Assembly (NCBI GenBank): GCA_029260495.1
Contig: JAJDDD010000016.1
Coordinates: forward strand, 62,001-126,000
Reading direction: 5' to 3'
DNA: 64,000 bases
From: Phycisphaerales bacterium
GTDB lineage: Bacteria > Planctomycetota > Phycisphaerae > Phycisphaerales > UBA1924
This document shows, one piece after another, positions 28,017 through 36,517 of the stretch. The notes under the pieces were generated by a model. That model was not told the origin of the DNA. It made no database searches and worked only from the letters and a program-made list of their open reading frames with translations. The translations under genes were made by a program, and so were the position numbers. Every line of letters begins with the position of its first letter. Position 1 is the stretch's first letter.

Positions 28017-29246
28017 TTACCCCATCTGACCGACGATTTTCTCTCCAAACTCGCTGCATTTGACGAGTGTCGCGCCTTCCATGAGGCGGTGAAAGTCGTA
28101 GGTGACAGTCTTGTTTTTGATCGCGCCGTTGACGCCCTTGATGATGAGATCGGCGGCTTCGGGCCAGCCCATGTAGCGGAGCATCATTTCGCCCGAAAGG
28201 ATGAGTGAGCCGGGGTTGACCTTGTCCTGGTTTGCGTATTTGGGCGCGGTGCCGTGTGTCGCTTCGAAGATGGCGGTTCCGGTGACGTAGTTGATGTTGG
28301 CTCCCGGCGCGATGCCGATGCCGCCAACGCAGGCAGCGAGGGCGTCGGAGATGTAGTCGCCGTTGAGGTTCATGGTGGCGATGACATCGTATTCAGCAGG
28401 GCGTGTAAGAAGCTGCTGAAGGAAGGCGTCCGCGATGACATCCTTGATGATGATTTCGTCGCCGGAGCTGGTCTTGAGTGTGTGCCAGGGCCCGCCATCG
28501 AGAGGGCTGGCGCCAAACTCTTTCTTGGCGAGCTCGTAGCCCCAGTCGCGGAAGGCGCCTTCGGTGAACTTCATGATGTTGCCCTTGTGAACAAGGGTGA
28601 CGCTCTTGCGTCCTTCATCAATCGCGAAGCGAATCGCAGCCCGGACGAGGCGCTCGGTTCCTTCCTGGGAGGTTGGCTTGATGCCGAAGCCTGACGTCTC
28701 GGGGAAGCGCACTTTCTTGAAGAGTTCGGGGAAGTTTTCGGCGCAGATTTTCTTGAAAAGTTTGCATTCGTCTGTGCCTTGCTCAAACTCGACGCCGGCG
28801 TAGATGTCTTCGGAGTTCTCGCGGAAGATGACCATGTCGGTGAGTTCGGGGCGCTTGACGGGGCTGGGGACGCCCTCGAACCAGCGGACGGGGCGCAGGC
28901 AGACGTAGAGGTCGAGGATTTGGCGCAGCGCAACGTTGAGTGAGCGGATGCCGCCACCGACGGGGGTTGTGAGCGGGCCCTTGATGCCGACGAGGTATGT
29001 TTTGAAATCGTCGAGTGTCGCTTGCGGGAGCCAGTCGCCGGTTTGTGTGTGTGCTTTTTCGCCAGCGAGGACTTCACGCCATTCGATTTTGCGTTGCCCG
29101 GAGTAGGCCTTTTCGATGGCGGAGTCGAGGACATGCACTGTGGCGCGCCAGATGTCGGGGCCGGTGCCGTCACCTTCGATGTAGGGGATCACGGGGTGAT
29201 CGGGAACGTTGAGGCCTTTGTCGGTCATTGTGATGGTGGTGGTCAT
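28017..29246 (-). CDS. icd: isocitrate dehydrogenase (NADP)
   Basis: 409 residues. Oxidative decarboxylation of isocitrate to 2-oxoglutarate, the substrate of the SucAB complex at the window start. Landmarks: [20 protein letters not shown], the substrate motif [20 protein letters not shown] and [33 protein letters not shown], the metal-binding aspartates in [11 protein letters not shown], and the NADP region [12 protein letters not shown]. It resembles the E. coli-type dimeric enzyme in length. The stop codon directly abuts the stop of the convergent lipoprotein gene. Confidence 0.96.
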   Translation of the reverse strand: MTTTITMTDKGLNVPDHPVIPYIEGDGTGPDIWRATVHVLDSAIEKAYSGQRKIEWREVLAGEKAHTQTGDWLPQATLDDFKTYLVGIKGPLTTPVGGGIRSLNVALRQILDLYVCLRPVRWFEGVPSPVKRPELTDMVIFRENSEDIYAGVEFEQGTDECKLFKKICAENFPELFKKVRFPETSGFGIKPTSQEGTERLVRAAIRFAIDEGRKSVTLVHKGNIMKFTEGAFRDWGYELAKKEFGASPLDGGPWHTLKTSSGDEIIIKDVIADAFLQQLLTRPAEYDVIATMNLNGDYISDALAACVGGIGIAPGANINYVTGTAIFEATHGTAPKYANQDKVNPGSLILSGEMMLRYMGWPEAADLIIKGVNGAIKNKTVTYDFHRLMEGATLVKCSEFGEKIVGQMG

Positions 29247-29419
29247 GGCGGTCGTTCTCTCCGGCGCTTTTGTGTGAATGCGTGTGGGGGGCTTGATGTT
29301 TGGAAGTTGAGAGGCCGGGCCAGGCGGCGCGGCGCAGGGAGACAGGATAGCAGGGAAGCTCTGAAAGGAGAATGGCCCTTAAAATTGGCCAAAATCCCCA
29401 ACTGCCTTGCTTGGGGAGG

Positions 29420-30436
29420 TCAACCAACGAGGTCGATCCAAATTTCGACGGCGAGCGTGGCGGGTGGAGCGTCTTTGGCAGTTTCGGGGAGTTGGTTGAG
29501 GGGCTCGCCTTCCGCGATCCAGTTATAGAGGGCGTCGATGAGGGGGCCGTCAACGGGGCGCGAGCCGGAGGAGCGGATGAGATCGACGCTGTGTACGGCG
29601 CCATCGCGGCGGAACTTAATAATCACACGCGGGTTGCGGGGCGCCGCAGTGAGCTGGATGAAGGTGCTCCAGCGCGGGCGGACGGTTTTGATTTCAAGAC
29701 CTTCTGCAGCGGCAGGCTGGCCTGGGCGCCACTTGATGGGTTTCTCAAGGGCGAACGCCTGAGATTCCTTGTCGGAGGGCAGGCCGGGCTCGGCGGGTTC
29801 AGATGATGGACTTGCTTGCTCGGGCTTGGTGCTCGTGTCGGATGTTTGCGACGGGGATTGGTCGTCAGCGTCAGCGGGACGGGCCTTGTCTTCGATTGGT
29901 TTGGGCGTGGCGTCGCGCTCTGGTGTAGCGGTGTCTTCGGGTGCGGGGGGGCCCATCGCTGTTTCGAGCTGCGCATGGAGGCGGGCTGGGGCGTTTGGAA
30001 TTAGGTCTGGCGCGGGCTTGAGAGGAAGCTGAGCGAGGTCGATTGGAGATGGCTCTTCCGGACTGGCGTCTTCGGTTGGAGCAAGGTCGGCGGCGGCGGG
30101 CGCTGGGGCAGCTGACGTGACGGCAGGCGTAGGCGGCATCGGGGCGGGGGCAGTCGCGGCGCGGGTGAAGGCCGGCTGTTCGACGTCAGCTTGCTCAGCG
30201 TGGTGTTCGGTGGGGGTTTCGGCGCCGAGCCAGTTGATGGTGGCGGCGCGTGATTTTTTCAGGCCAAGCGTGGTGTCGTTTGGGCGCGGTTTTTCGGCGG
30301 ATTTCTCGAGTGTCATGGCGCGATCAGCGGCGTCAGCTCCGATATGAGCAAGCGTGACGGCGGCGAGCATGTGCAGGAGCAGGCTGAGAGCGATGCTGAT
30401 GAGCAGGCGTGAAGATGTGCTGGTCGCACGGGTCAT
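29420..30436 (-). CDS. TonB-like energy-transducing protein
   Basis: 338 residues with the TonB plan: a short basic N-terminus, one membrane helix (about 10-31, LLISIALSLLLHMLAAVTLA), a long Pro/Ala/Glu-rich periplasmic spacer (about 60-250) and a C-terminal beta-alpha-beta domain (RVIIKFRRDGAVHSVDLIRS, then GPLIDALYNWI). TonB C-terminal domains contact outer-membrane receptors, and this type (IxFxxDGxVxxVxxxxSSG) is common in planctomycetes. An exbD gene lies 1.2 kb further along, also on the minus strand, separated by a plus-strand thioredoxin gene. No receptor or exbB is seen. Confidence 0.78.
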   Translation of the reverse strand: MTRATSTSSRLLISIALSLLLHMLAAVTLAHIGADAADRAMTLEKSAEKPRPNDTTLGLKKSRAATINWLGAETPTEHHAEQADVEQPAFTRAATAPAPMPPTPAVTSAAPAPAAADLAPTEDASPEEPSPIDLAQLPLKPAPDLIPNAPARLHAQLETAMGPPAPEDTATPERDATPKPIEDKARPADADDQSPSQTSDTSTKPEQASPSSEPAEPGLPSDKESQAFALEKPIKWRPGQPAAAEGLEIKTVRPRWSTFIQLTAAPRNPRVIIKFRRDGAVHSVDLIRSSGSRPVDGPLIDALYNWIAEGEPLNQLPETAKDAPPATLAVEIWIDLVG

Positions 30437-30619
30437 GGCGTCATTCTAGGATGTGAGTTGAAGGAATAAGGTGCGGCCTCCGATGAGTTCATCGGTAGAA
30501 GGAGCGCCGAGAGAGGAGAGCCGGCCTGGTGGGATGCGAGTTTTCACTGGGCGGGTGTATTTGAGCCTTATCCAATAGCCCTGGAAAGCGAGCAAAGAAG
30601 CTCGCAGGAGCGACGACTG

Positions 30620-31648
30620 ATGAATCGAATGTTGACTGTCATGATGGCCGCACTTGGAACAGCTTTGGTGACGGCGTTGTCGCCGTTGGCGCTGGCTGGA
30701 CCATTGAAAGTAGCTGAGCAGATGCCCGATCTTGGCGGGAAGGTCAACTGGCTGAAGGGTGAGGAGTCCTTGAAGTTCGAGGAAGGGACGGTGTACGTTC
30801 TGGACTTCTGGGCGACATGGTGCGCGCCTTGCATTCAGGCGATGCCTCATGTGAATGAGCTTGCGGAAATGTATCGGGATGATGACGTCGAGGTAATTGG
30901 CGTTGCGGTTTTCGAGCAGGCTGGGCAGGCGCCGACGGATCGCTGGGTGGAGCGCAAGGGTGACGAGATCAGCTATGCGATGGTGGAGAGCGTAGATGGC
31001 GCGGTCGAGGAAGCGATTCTCAGACCTTTGGGTGTGACGGGGATTCCGACGATCGCGATTGTTGATCGTTCCGGGCGATTGGCGTGGACAGGGCATCCGT
31101 ATGAGATGGACCGTGTGCTCGAGCGCGTTGTTGCGAATGTTGATGTGGCGGGGCTGTTGGGGAAGTCTGAGGGGATGCTGCGGGAAGCGAATAAGCTGGC
31201 GCAGGGGGGCGACTGGGACGGGGCATTGCAGAAACTTGAAGATGTGATTGCGCTGGATCATTCGCTGTTTGGGAACTATGCAGTGAACAGCTATGGCGTG
31301 CAGCTGGTTCGGCTGAAGCGCGAGGAAGAAGCTGCGACGTATGGGCGCACGATTATTGAGAATGTGATCAACGAGAGTCCGGACGATTTGGCGAATCTTG
31401 CGTATTTCATTGTGAGTAAGCCTTTGGCAGAGCGGGATCTCAAGCTGGCTGCGATGGCGATTGAACGGGCGCAGAAGCTGCGGCCGGATGATTCGATGTT
31501 GCTTGATATTCATGCGTCAGTGCTGCACATGCAGGGAGACGCTGAGGGCGCGGTGAAGACGCAGGAGCGAGCGATTGAGCTTGCGGAAGACGACGCAGAG
31601 CGGAGCCGGCTGAAGGCGAAGCTGACGGAATATGCGGCGGCCAAGTGA
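30620..31648 (+). CDS. exported TlpA-like thioredoxin with TPR region
   Basis: 342 residues. Signal peptide about 1-26 (LSPLALAG). Thioredoxin-fold domain (about 27-175) with redox motif CAPC in FWATWCAPCIQAMP and cis-proline in VTGIPTIAIVD. The C-terminal half is helical with tetratricopeptide-like repeats (WDGALQKLEDVIALDHSLFG, AAMAIERAQKLRPDD, AEGAVKTQERAIELAEDD). A periplasmic thiol-disulfide role is likely. AGGAG lies 9 bases before the ATG. It is flanked on both sides by minus-strand TonB-system genes. Confidence 0.88.
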   Translation: MNRMLTVMMAALGTALVTALSPLALAGPLKVAEQMPDLGGKVNWLKGEESLKFEEGTVYVLDFWATWCAPCIQAMPHVNELAEMYRDDDVEVIGVAVFEQAGQAPTDRWVERKGDEISYAMVESVDGAVEEAILRPLGVTGIPTIAIVDRSGRLAWTGHPYEMDRVLERVVANVDVAGLLGKSEGMLREANKLAQGGDWDGALQKLEDVIALDHSLFGNYAVNSYGVQLVRLKREEEAATYGRTIIENVINESPDDLANLAYFIVSKPLAERDLKLAAMAIERAQKLRPDDSMLLDIHASVLHMQGDAEGAVKTQERAIELAEDDAERSRLKAKLTEYAAAK

Positions 31649-31657
31649 GGCGTGTGA

Positions 31658-32062
31658 TTATTCCGCGGGTGAGCTGACGAGGCTGAACTCGCCGAGGCCG
31701 GCGTCGACGAGTTGGTCGATAAGGGTGAGGAGGGCGCCGCTGGTGGTGCGCACGTCGGCGGCGACGAGGAGCTTGGCGTCGGGGGAGCGGAGCTGGGCGT
31801 CGCGGATCTGGCTGACGAGTTGGTCGCTCAAGACGGATTGACCATCGACATAGAGGGCGCCGGCGCTGTCAAGGCCGATGGTGATGACATTGACGCGTGT
31901 CGCGGGGTCGCCGGCGACGAGTGCGGGGACGCGGATATCGAGGACATCAGCGCGGATCATGAGGACGAGGGAAAAGACGAAGAAGGTGAGCAGCAGGAAG
32001 ACCACGTCGATGAGAGGCATGATCTCAAGACGGGCTTCGGGCATGGAGCGTCGCACGCGCAT
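31658..32062 (-). CDS. exbD: ExbD/TolR-type biopolymer transport protein
   Basis: About 134 residues from the ATG at 32062. The longer open frame, to 32227, overlaps the start of divergent trpE and has no family resemblance. Typical ExbD order: cytoplasmic ARLEIMPLID, one membrane helix with the conserved proton-path aspartate (D in PLIDVVFLLLTFFVFSLVLM), then the periplasmic domain (VNVITIGLDSAGALYVDGQ). ExbD works with ExbB as a proton-driven motor for TonB. ExbB is not in the window. The TonB-like gene is 1.2 kb away on the same strand. Confidence 0.88.
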   Translation of the reverse strand: MRVRRSMPEARLEIMPLIDVVFLLLTFFVFSLVLMIRADVLDIRVPALVAGDPATRVNVITIGLDSAGALYVDGQSVLSDQLVSQIRDAQLRSPDAKLLVAADVRTTSGALLTLIDQLVDAGLGEFSLVSSPAE

Positions 32063-32110
32063 GGGATAAAGGATACTGCGCGGCGCTGGTCGCGGCTTTA
32101 CACTTTCAAG

Positions 32111-33745
32111 ATGCCAACACTTTCGCGTGAAGAGTTTGTTGCTTTGGTTGAAGGTGCTCGCCGAGAGACGAGGCCAGGGGCGCCGGAGATTGTGGTCCCC
32201 CTGAGCGTGCGTCTGTTGGCGGACCAACTGACGCCGGTGTTGGCGTACCGACGGCTGGTGGCTGCGGATGATCGGACGGCGCCTTCGTTTTTACTGGAGT
32301 CAGTCGAGGGTGGCGAGCGGCAGGGGCGGCACTCGATCCTGGGGGCGCAACCTGCGCTTGAGATTGTGGCTCATGGGAATCAGGTGGTCATCGAGGATCA
32401 TGGAGCGGGCAGGACGCAGCAGGTGGAGTCTGCGAATCCGCTTGAGACACTGCGCGAGCTTTCGGCCCGATTTCACTATGTCCAGCCACCGGCGGCGGAT
32501 GGGACGCCGGGGGGGTTGTTGCCGGAGTGCGTGCTTGGCGGGTGGTTTGGGTATGCAGCGTATGACGCGGTGCGGTACGCCGAGCCGGAGAAGCTCTCAT
32601 TTGCGGGGGCGCCAAAGGATGATCGAGGGCTGCCTGATCTGCACTTTGGGTTCTATGACGAGGTGGTGGTCTTCGACAACGTTGACAAGCTCGCGCATTT
32701 GATCCGGCTCGTTGTTGTTGATGCGCGAGATAATCCAGGGGAGCGATATGACGCGGCGCTCGTGAAGCTGGAGGAGTTTGTGAAGCGCGTTCAGACGCAT
32801 TCGATGCCGCTGGCGTCCGGGCGTGTGGATCGAGCGCAGACGACGGGGGAGGCGCGAGCGGGGGAGCTTGCATCCAACATCACGAAGGAGGAGCACGGCG
32901 CGATGGTTGAGCGGGCGCGGGAGTACATCCGCGCGGGGGACATTTTTCAGGTGGTGCTGGGGCAGCGTTTTGAGCGGCGATCACGGGTGGATCCCTTTGA
33001 TGTGTATCGGGCGCTGCGTGCGGTGAATCCGAGTCCGTACATGGTGTACATGCAGGCGCGCGGGTGCATTTTGGTGGCTTCGAGCCCGGAGATTTTGTGC
33101 CGGGTTCGGCGTGATGGCGCGACAGGGCGGTCGGCGCTGACGAATCGGCCGCTCGCGGGAACGCGGCGGCGGGGGAAGACGGCTAAGGAGGACGCGGCGA
33201 TGGAGAAGGAGCTTCTGGCGGATGAGAAAGAGCGGGCTGAGCACATCATGCTGGTTGACCTGGGGAGGAATGATGTCGGGAAGGTGTGCGCCCCGGGGGG
33301 GATTCACTTGGCCGCCTGCATGGAGATTGAGCGGTATTCACATGTGATGCATATTTCCTCAACAGTGACGGGGGAGCTGCGCGCGGGGATGGACTGTTGG
33401 GATGCGCTGGCGGCGACGCTGCCGGTGGGGACGATTTCGGGAGCGCCAAAGATTCGCGCAATGCAGATTATTGATGAGCTTGAGCCGTTGCGTCGCGGGC
33501 CTTATGGCGGGGGGATGGGGTATGTGTCGCTGGATGGGCAGATGGATATTGCGCTGACGCTGCGCACGATTGTGTGTCCTACGGCGCTGCGCACAGATGC
33601 AGACGAGTGGACATATCACCTGCAGGCAGCGGGGGGGATTGTGGCGGAGTCGCAGGCGGAAGCGGAACATCAGGAGACAGTGAATAAGGCGGCGGCGCTG
33701 TCGCGGGCTATTGATGTGGCGGAGCGCGCATTTTTGCGGACGTGA
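32111..33745 (+). CDS. trpE: anthranilate synthase component I
   Basis: 544 residues from the ATG at 32111 (MPTLSREEFVALVEGAR). An upstream extension, to 31712, lies antisense to exbD and is not part of the gene. The N-terminal domain carries the tryptophan-binding site (SFLLESVEGGERQGRHSILG). The chorismate-binding domain has FQVVLGQRFERR, NPSPYMVYMQ, SSPEILCRV, RPLAGTRRRGKT, ELLADEKERAEHIMLVDLGR and VGTISGAPKIRAMQIIDELE. It makes anthranilate from chorismate together with TrpG, which is not adjacent. No attenuator or leader peptide was recognised in the 48 bases upstream. Confidence 0.95.
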   Translation: MPTLSREEFVALVEGARRETRPGAPEIVVPLSVRLLADQLTPVLAYRRLVAADDRTAPSFLLESVEGGERQGRHSILGAQPALEIVAHGNQVVIEDHGAGRTQQVESANPLETLRELSARFHYVQPPAADGTPGGLLPECVLGGWFGYAAYDAVRYAEPEKLSFAGAPKDDRGLPDLHFGFYDEVVVFDNVDKLAHLIRLVVVDARDNPGERYDAALVKLEEFVKRVQTHSMPLASGRVDRAQTTGEARAGELASNITKEEHGAMVERAREYIRAGDIFQVVLGQRFERRSRVDPFDVYRALRAVNPSPYMVYMQARGCILVASSPEILCRVRRDGATGRSALTNRPLAGTRRRGKTAKEDAAMEKELLADEKERAEHIMLVDLGRNDVGKVCAPGGIHLAACMEIERYSHVMHISSTVTGELRAGMDCWDALAATLPVGTISGAPKIRAMQIIDELEPLRRGPYGGGMGYVSLDGQMDIALTLRTIVCPTALRTDADEWTYHLQAAGGIVAESQAEAEHQETVNKAAALSRAIDVAERAFLRT

Positions 33746-33813
33746 GTGAGAGGAAAGAGGCGGTTTGGGCAGTTTTTTCTTTCACACGCTGAAATTGAGC
33801 GCATGCTTGGGGG

Positions 33814-34140
33814 ATGTCTGAAGACCATTCACGACAGATTCAACAAGTGTGGGCGCCGCAGCGCGCGGCGGCGCTGGCGGCTGGCCGACGTGCGGTGGCA
33901 ATTGCGCTGTTGAGCTGGATCGTTGCGGGGGGAGGCGCGGGGTGTGGTCGAACAGGGATGTCTTTGGATTCAACTGAGCGATCTGCGCGCGCATCGCAGG
34001 TGCTTGCTCCGGAGTTGCTCCATGAGATGGAGCGTCGTTCGAATTACGCAATCTTCCTACTTGACGCTGAGCGCCCGGAATTCACGCGGCGAGATCGTGA
34101 TCTTGGAGTTCGTGATATTCGGGGGCGTCTTGTGCGTTAG
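33814..34140 (+). CDS. possible small lipoprotein, unrecognised
   Basis: 108 residues. A central hydrophobic stretch (about 26-40, AVAIALLSWIVAGGG) ends in GAGC, which could be a lipobox, but the N-terminal region before it is long and charged. The remainder is charged with an aromatic patch (YAIFLLDAERPEF). No known family is apparent. GGGGG lies immediately before the ATG, too close for a normal ribosome site, so the start is uncertain. It sits 68 bases after trpE in the same direction. Confidence 0.4.
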   Translation: MSEDHSRQIQQVWAPQRAAALAAGRRAVAIALLSWIVAGGGAGCGRTGMSLDSTERSARASQVLAPELLHEMERRSNYAIFLLDAERPEFTRRDRDLGVRDIRGRLVR

Positions 34141-34214
34141 CGTGCGTTTACGCAGGGGTTTTGAGAAAATTGGGGATATGGGCAGGAATGCGGCGCGGTA
34201 ATTTGCGTAGGCCG

Positions 34215-34244
34215 TTGACCTGAGAGCCGAAAGGGTTCATACTG
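34215..34244 (+). promoter_or_regulatory. possible promoter for the HU gene
   Basis: TTGACC at 34215-34220 (5 of 6 for the -35 box) is followed after 18 bases by CATACT at 34239-34244 (4 of 6 for the -10). It lies in the 272-base gene-free stretch before the HU-type gene at 34413. No other structure was seen in that stretch. Confidence 0.32.
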
Positions 34245-34412
34245 GACGCTCCACGCGACGGGCATGTGTATCACCCGAACGCGAACATAGTCGGTTTCTG
34301 TGATTTGGTTTCCTGGTGAAGACGTTCAGCCTGCCCGGGGGTGTTGCTTCCACGGAGTTGGAGTGCGCTTTAAGGGTTGAGTGGGACACCAGCGAAGGCA
34401 GGCGGTTCTTCG

Positions 34413-34805
34413 ATGGCGACGATCACCAAAAAAGACCTCATCGACAGAATCGCAGAAGAAACGAGCCTGAAAAGAGTTGATGTGAAACGGATCGTCCAGA
34501 CGCTTCTGGATGAGATGACGCGCGAGTTGGGCGAGGGAAATCGGCTGGAGTTTCGGGATTTTGGCGTGTTTGAGCCGAAGGAGCGTGCGGCGCGGAAGGC
34601 GCAGAACCCGAAGACGCTTGAGCGTGTTGATGTGCCTGCGAAGCGCACGGTGAAGTTCAAGGTTGGGCGGCTGATGCAGAAATGCGTTGATGACCCTGAG
34701 GGGATGCGCGAGGAGATGGATGCGCGGGCGGCCCAGATTGTGGTCACGACGCGAGCGGCGCGGAACTCAGTTGCGCACGCCTTGGTAAACGGGAAGAAAC
34801 GCTAG
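34413..34805 (+). CDS. HU/IHF-family DNA-binding protein with C-terminal extension
   Basis: 130 residues from the ATG at 34413 (MATITKKDLIDRIAEET). The HU core is complete: helical dimerisation part (KRVDVKRIVQTLLDEM), then the beta arm (LEFRDFGVFEPKERAARKAQ, VDVPAKRTVKFKVG). HU proteins are usually about 90 residues; this one has roughly 35-40 further residues (MREEMDARAAQIVVTTRAARNSVAHALVNGKK) at 34707-34802, predicted helical and ending basic. A nucleoid-packing or architectural role is expected. bioF follows 11 bases downstream. Confidence 0.92.
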   Translation: MATITKKDLIDRIAEETSLKRVDVKRIVQTLLDEMTRELGEGNRLEFRDFGVFEPKERAARKAQNPKTLERVDVPAKRTVKFKVGRLMQKCVDDPEGMREEMDARAAQIVVTTRAARNSVAHALVNGKKR

Positions 34806-34816
34806 CGGGCTGGCGT

Positions 34817-36073
34817 GTGAATTCTCACACGAGTTTAACTGTCATAGAGCATGAACACGCGTCAGGCAGCGGGAAGCCGGGGTGGCTTGCGCGGCTGGGG
34901 GAGCGTTTGCGCATTCGGCGAGCGGGTGGATGGCATCGACAGGCTGTGGCGGGCGTCCTGCCGAAAGGGGCGATCAATCTTTCGACGAATGACTATCTCG
35001 GGCTGGCGCAGCATCCACGGGTGATTGAGGGCGCCGTGCGGGCGGTGCGGGAGAGTGGGGCGGGGTCGCGGGCGTCGCGTCTGGCGGGGGGGAGTCTGGA
35101 GCTGCACGAAAGGCTTGAAGCGAGGCTGGCGCTCTTCAAGGGGGCGCAGGGGGCGAGGCTGTTCCCGACGGGATATATGGCGAATCTGGGAGTGTTTTCC
35201 GCATTGGTGGGGGCGGACGATTTGGCGCTGGGGGACAAACTGAACCATGCGTCGCTGTTGGACGGGGCAGGGCTCGCCGCGGGACGGGCGCGGGTCTATC
35301 GGCACGGAGACATTGCGCGGGCGGAGGAGCTGGCGAGGCGGCATCTTGAAGAACGGCCTGAGGCGACGGTGTGGCTGGTTTCTGATTCGGTTTTTTCGAT
35401 GGATGGGGACGTGGCTGCGATCGCGGAGCTCGGGGCGATGCGGGATCGGCTGGGGCGCGAGTTTCCGGAGGGCGGGGTGTGCTTGATTTTGGATGAGGCG
35501 CACGCGACGGGCGTGCTCGGGCCTGGGGGAGCGGGGCTTGATGCAGCGGCGGGGCATGTGGCGGACATCACGATCTCCACGGCGAGCAAAGCACTGGGTT
35601 CACTTGGCGGGTTTGTGTGCGGGCGGGTGGAGGTGATTGAGGCGCTCGACAATTTTTCACGGCCTTTCATTTTCACGACGGCGGCTGCGCCAGCGCAGGT
35701 CGGGGCGATCGACGCGGCGCTGGATATGATTCGTGACGAGCCGGAGCGAAGAGCCCGGCTGGGGGATGTGATTGTGCAGGTGCGCACGGGTCTTCGTGAG
35801 GCTGGCTGGCGGGTTGCGAGCGCGGATGAGGCGCTGACGCCGATCGTTCCGCTGGTGGTGGGGGAGGCGGAGGATGCGGTTGAGTTGTCGAGGAAGATGG
35901 CGGAGGCGAGGATTTGGGCGCCAGCCATTCGCCCGCCGACCGTAGAGCGGGGCGGGAGCCGGGTGCGGATTTCACTTCATTCAGAGTTGAGTGAGCGAGA
36001 CATTGAGAAGATTTTGGATTGTTTGGATCGCGCGAGGCGAGAGTTTGGTGGCGGAAGTGCGCCATCCGATTAG
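34817..36073 (+). CDS. bioF: 8-amino-7-oxononanoate synthase (or related alpha-oxoamine synthase)
   Basis: 418-residue PLP enzyme of the alpha-oxoamine synthase family. In biotin synthesis it joins pimeloyl-ACP/CoA with alanine. Signatures: NLSTNDYLGLAQHPRV, GSRASRLAGGSLELHERLE, DDLALGDKLNHASLLDGAGL, DEAHATGVLGPGGAGLD, and the PLP lysine in ISTASKALGSLGGFVCG. Starts with GTG at 34817, shortly after the HU gene. The sequence alone does not separate BioF firmly from glycine C-acetyltransferase, and no other bio gene is close. BioF is favoured by the GSRASRLAGG motif. Confidence 0.85.
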   Translation: MNSHTSLTVIEHEHASGSGKPGWLARLGERLRIRRAGGWHRQAVAGVLPKGAINLSTNDYLGLAQHPRVIEGAVRAVRESGAGSRASRLAGGSLELHERLEARLALFKGAQGARLFPTGYMANLGVFSALVGADDLALGDKLNHASLLDGAGLAAGRARVYRHGDIARAEELARRHLEERPEATVWLVSDSVFSMDGDVAAIAELGAMRDRLGREFPEGGVCLILDEAHATGVLGPGGAGLDAAAGHVADITISTASKALGSLGGFVCGRVEVIEALDNFSRPFIFTTAAAPAQVGAIDAALDMIRDEPERRARLGDVIVQVRTGLREAGWRVASADEALTPIVPLVVGEAEDAVELSRKMAEARIWAPAIRPPTVERGGSRVRISLHSELSERDIEKILDCLDRARREFGGGSAPSD

Positions 36074-36112
36074 ACTCAATCAGCGCATGATGCTGCTGAG
36101 AAGGAGAAGTTG

Positions 36113-36469
36113 ATGAGTCTGCGTGAAGTCGAGTTGTTGCGGGCGGCGTGTTGCATTGCAGGGCTGGATGGGGATGTGGACGCGACTGAGCATCCGCACC
36201 TTCGGAAGCTGGCGGACAATGCGGGGGTGGGGGCGGCGTCGCTTCGGGCGATGGTGAATCGGGCGGTGGAAGATCGGGACTTTTATAAGGAGCAGTTTGC
36301 GATCATCACGATGGACGCCGAGGAATCGATGAAGGCGCTCTTTGAGGTGGCGCTGGCAGATGGCGTGATTTCAACTGAACAGCGCGTGATTCTGCACTAC
36401 TTCTCGGATAAACTGGGGATGGGCGCGGAACGCTTTGATGAAATCTTGAAAGCGGCGGAGGGCGGGTGA
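36113..36469 (+). CDS. TerB-like helical protein
   Basis: 118 residues from the ATG at 36113, with AAGGAG 6 bases upstream. An in-frame TTG one codon earlier is less likely. The helical pattern and acidic motifs match TerB/DjlA-like domains: VELLRAACCIAGLDGDVDATE in the first helices (seen at 36128-36190) and FEVALADGVISTEQRVILHY in the second half, with the repeat-like D-G-x-(V/I) turns that bind metal in TerB. TerB domains occur in membrane-associated stress systems, but no other ter gene is nearby. It follows bioF by 39 bases. Confidence 0.75.
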   Translation: MSLREVELLRAACCIAGLDGDVDATEHPHLRKLADNAGVGAASLRAMVNRAVEDRDFYKEQFAIITMDAEESMKALFEVALADGVISTEQRVILHYFSDKLGMGAERFDEILKAAEGG

Positions 36470-36517
36470 CGCGATCGTGAGAGATAGCCGCGCGACCGGA
36501 CGGAAACTGGATTGGAT

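Noticed and set aside
30446-31513. 355-codon minus-strand frame
   Set aside because: Antisense to the thioredoxin-TPR gene, whose CXXC and signal peptide are clear; the antisense product is rich in His, Arg and Pro without motif.
33758-33782. T-run after trpE considered as a terminator
   Set aside because: Only a weak, AT-rich stem (GAAAGA with TCTTTC) across a long loop; not convincing.
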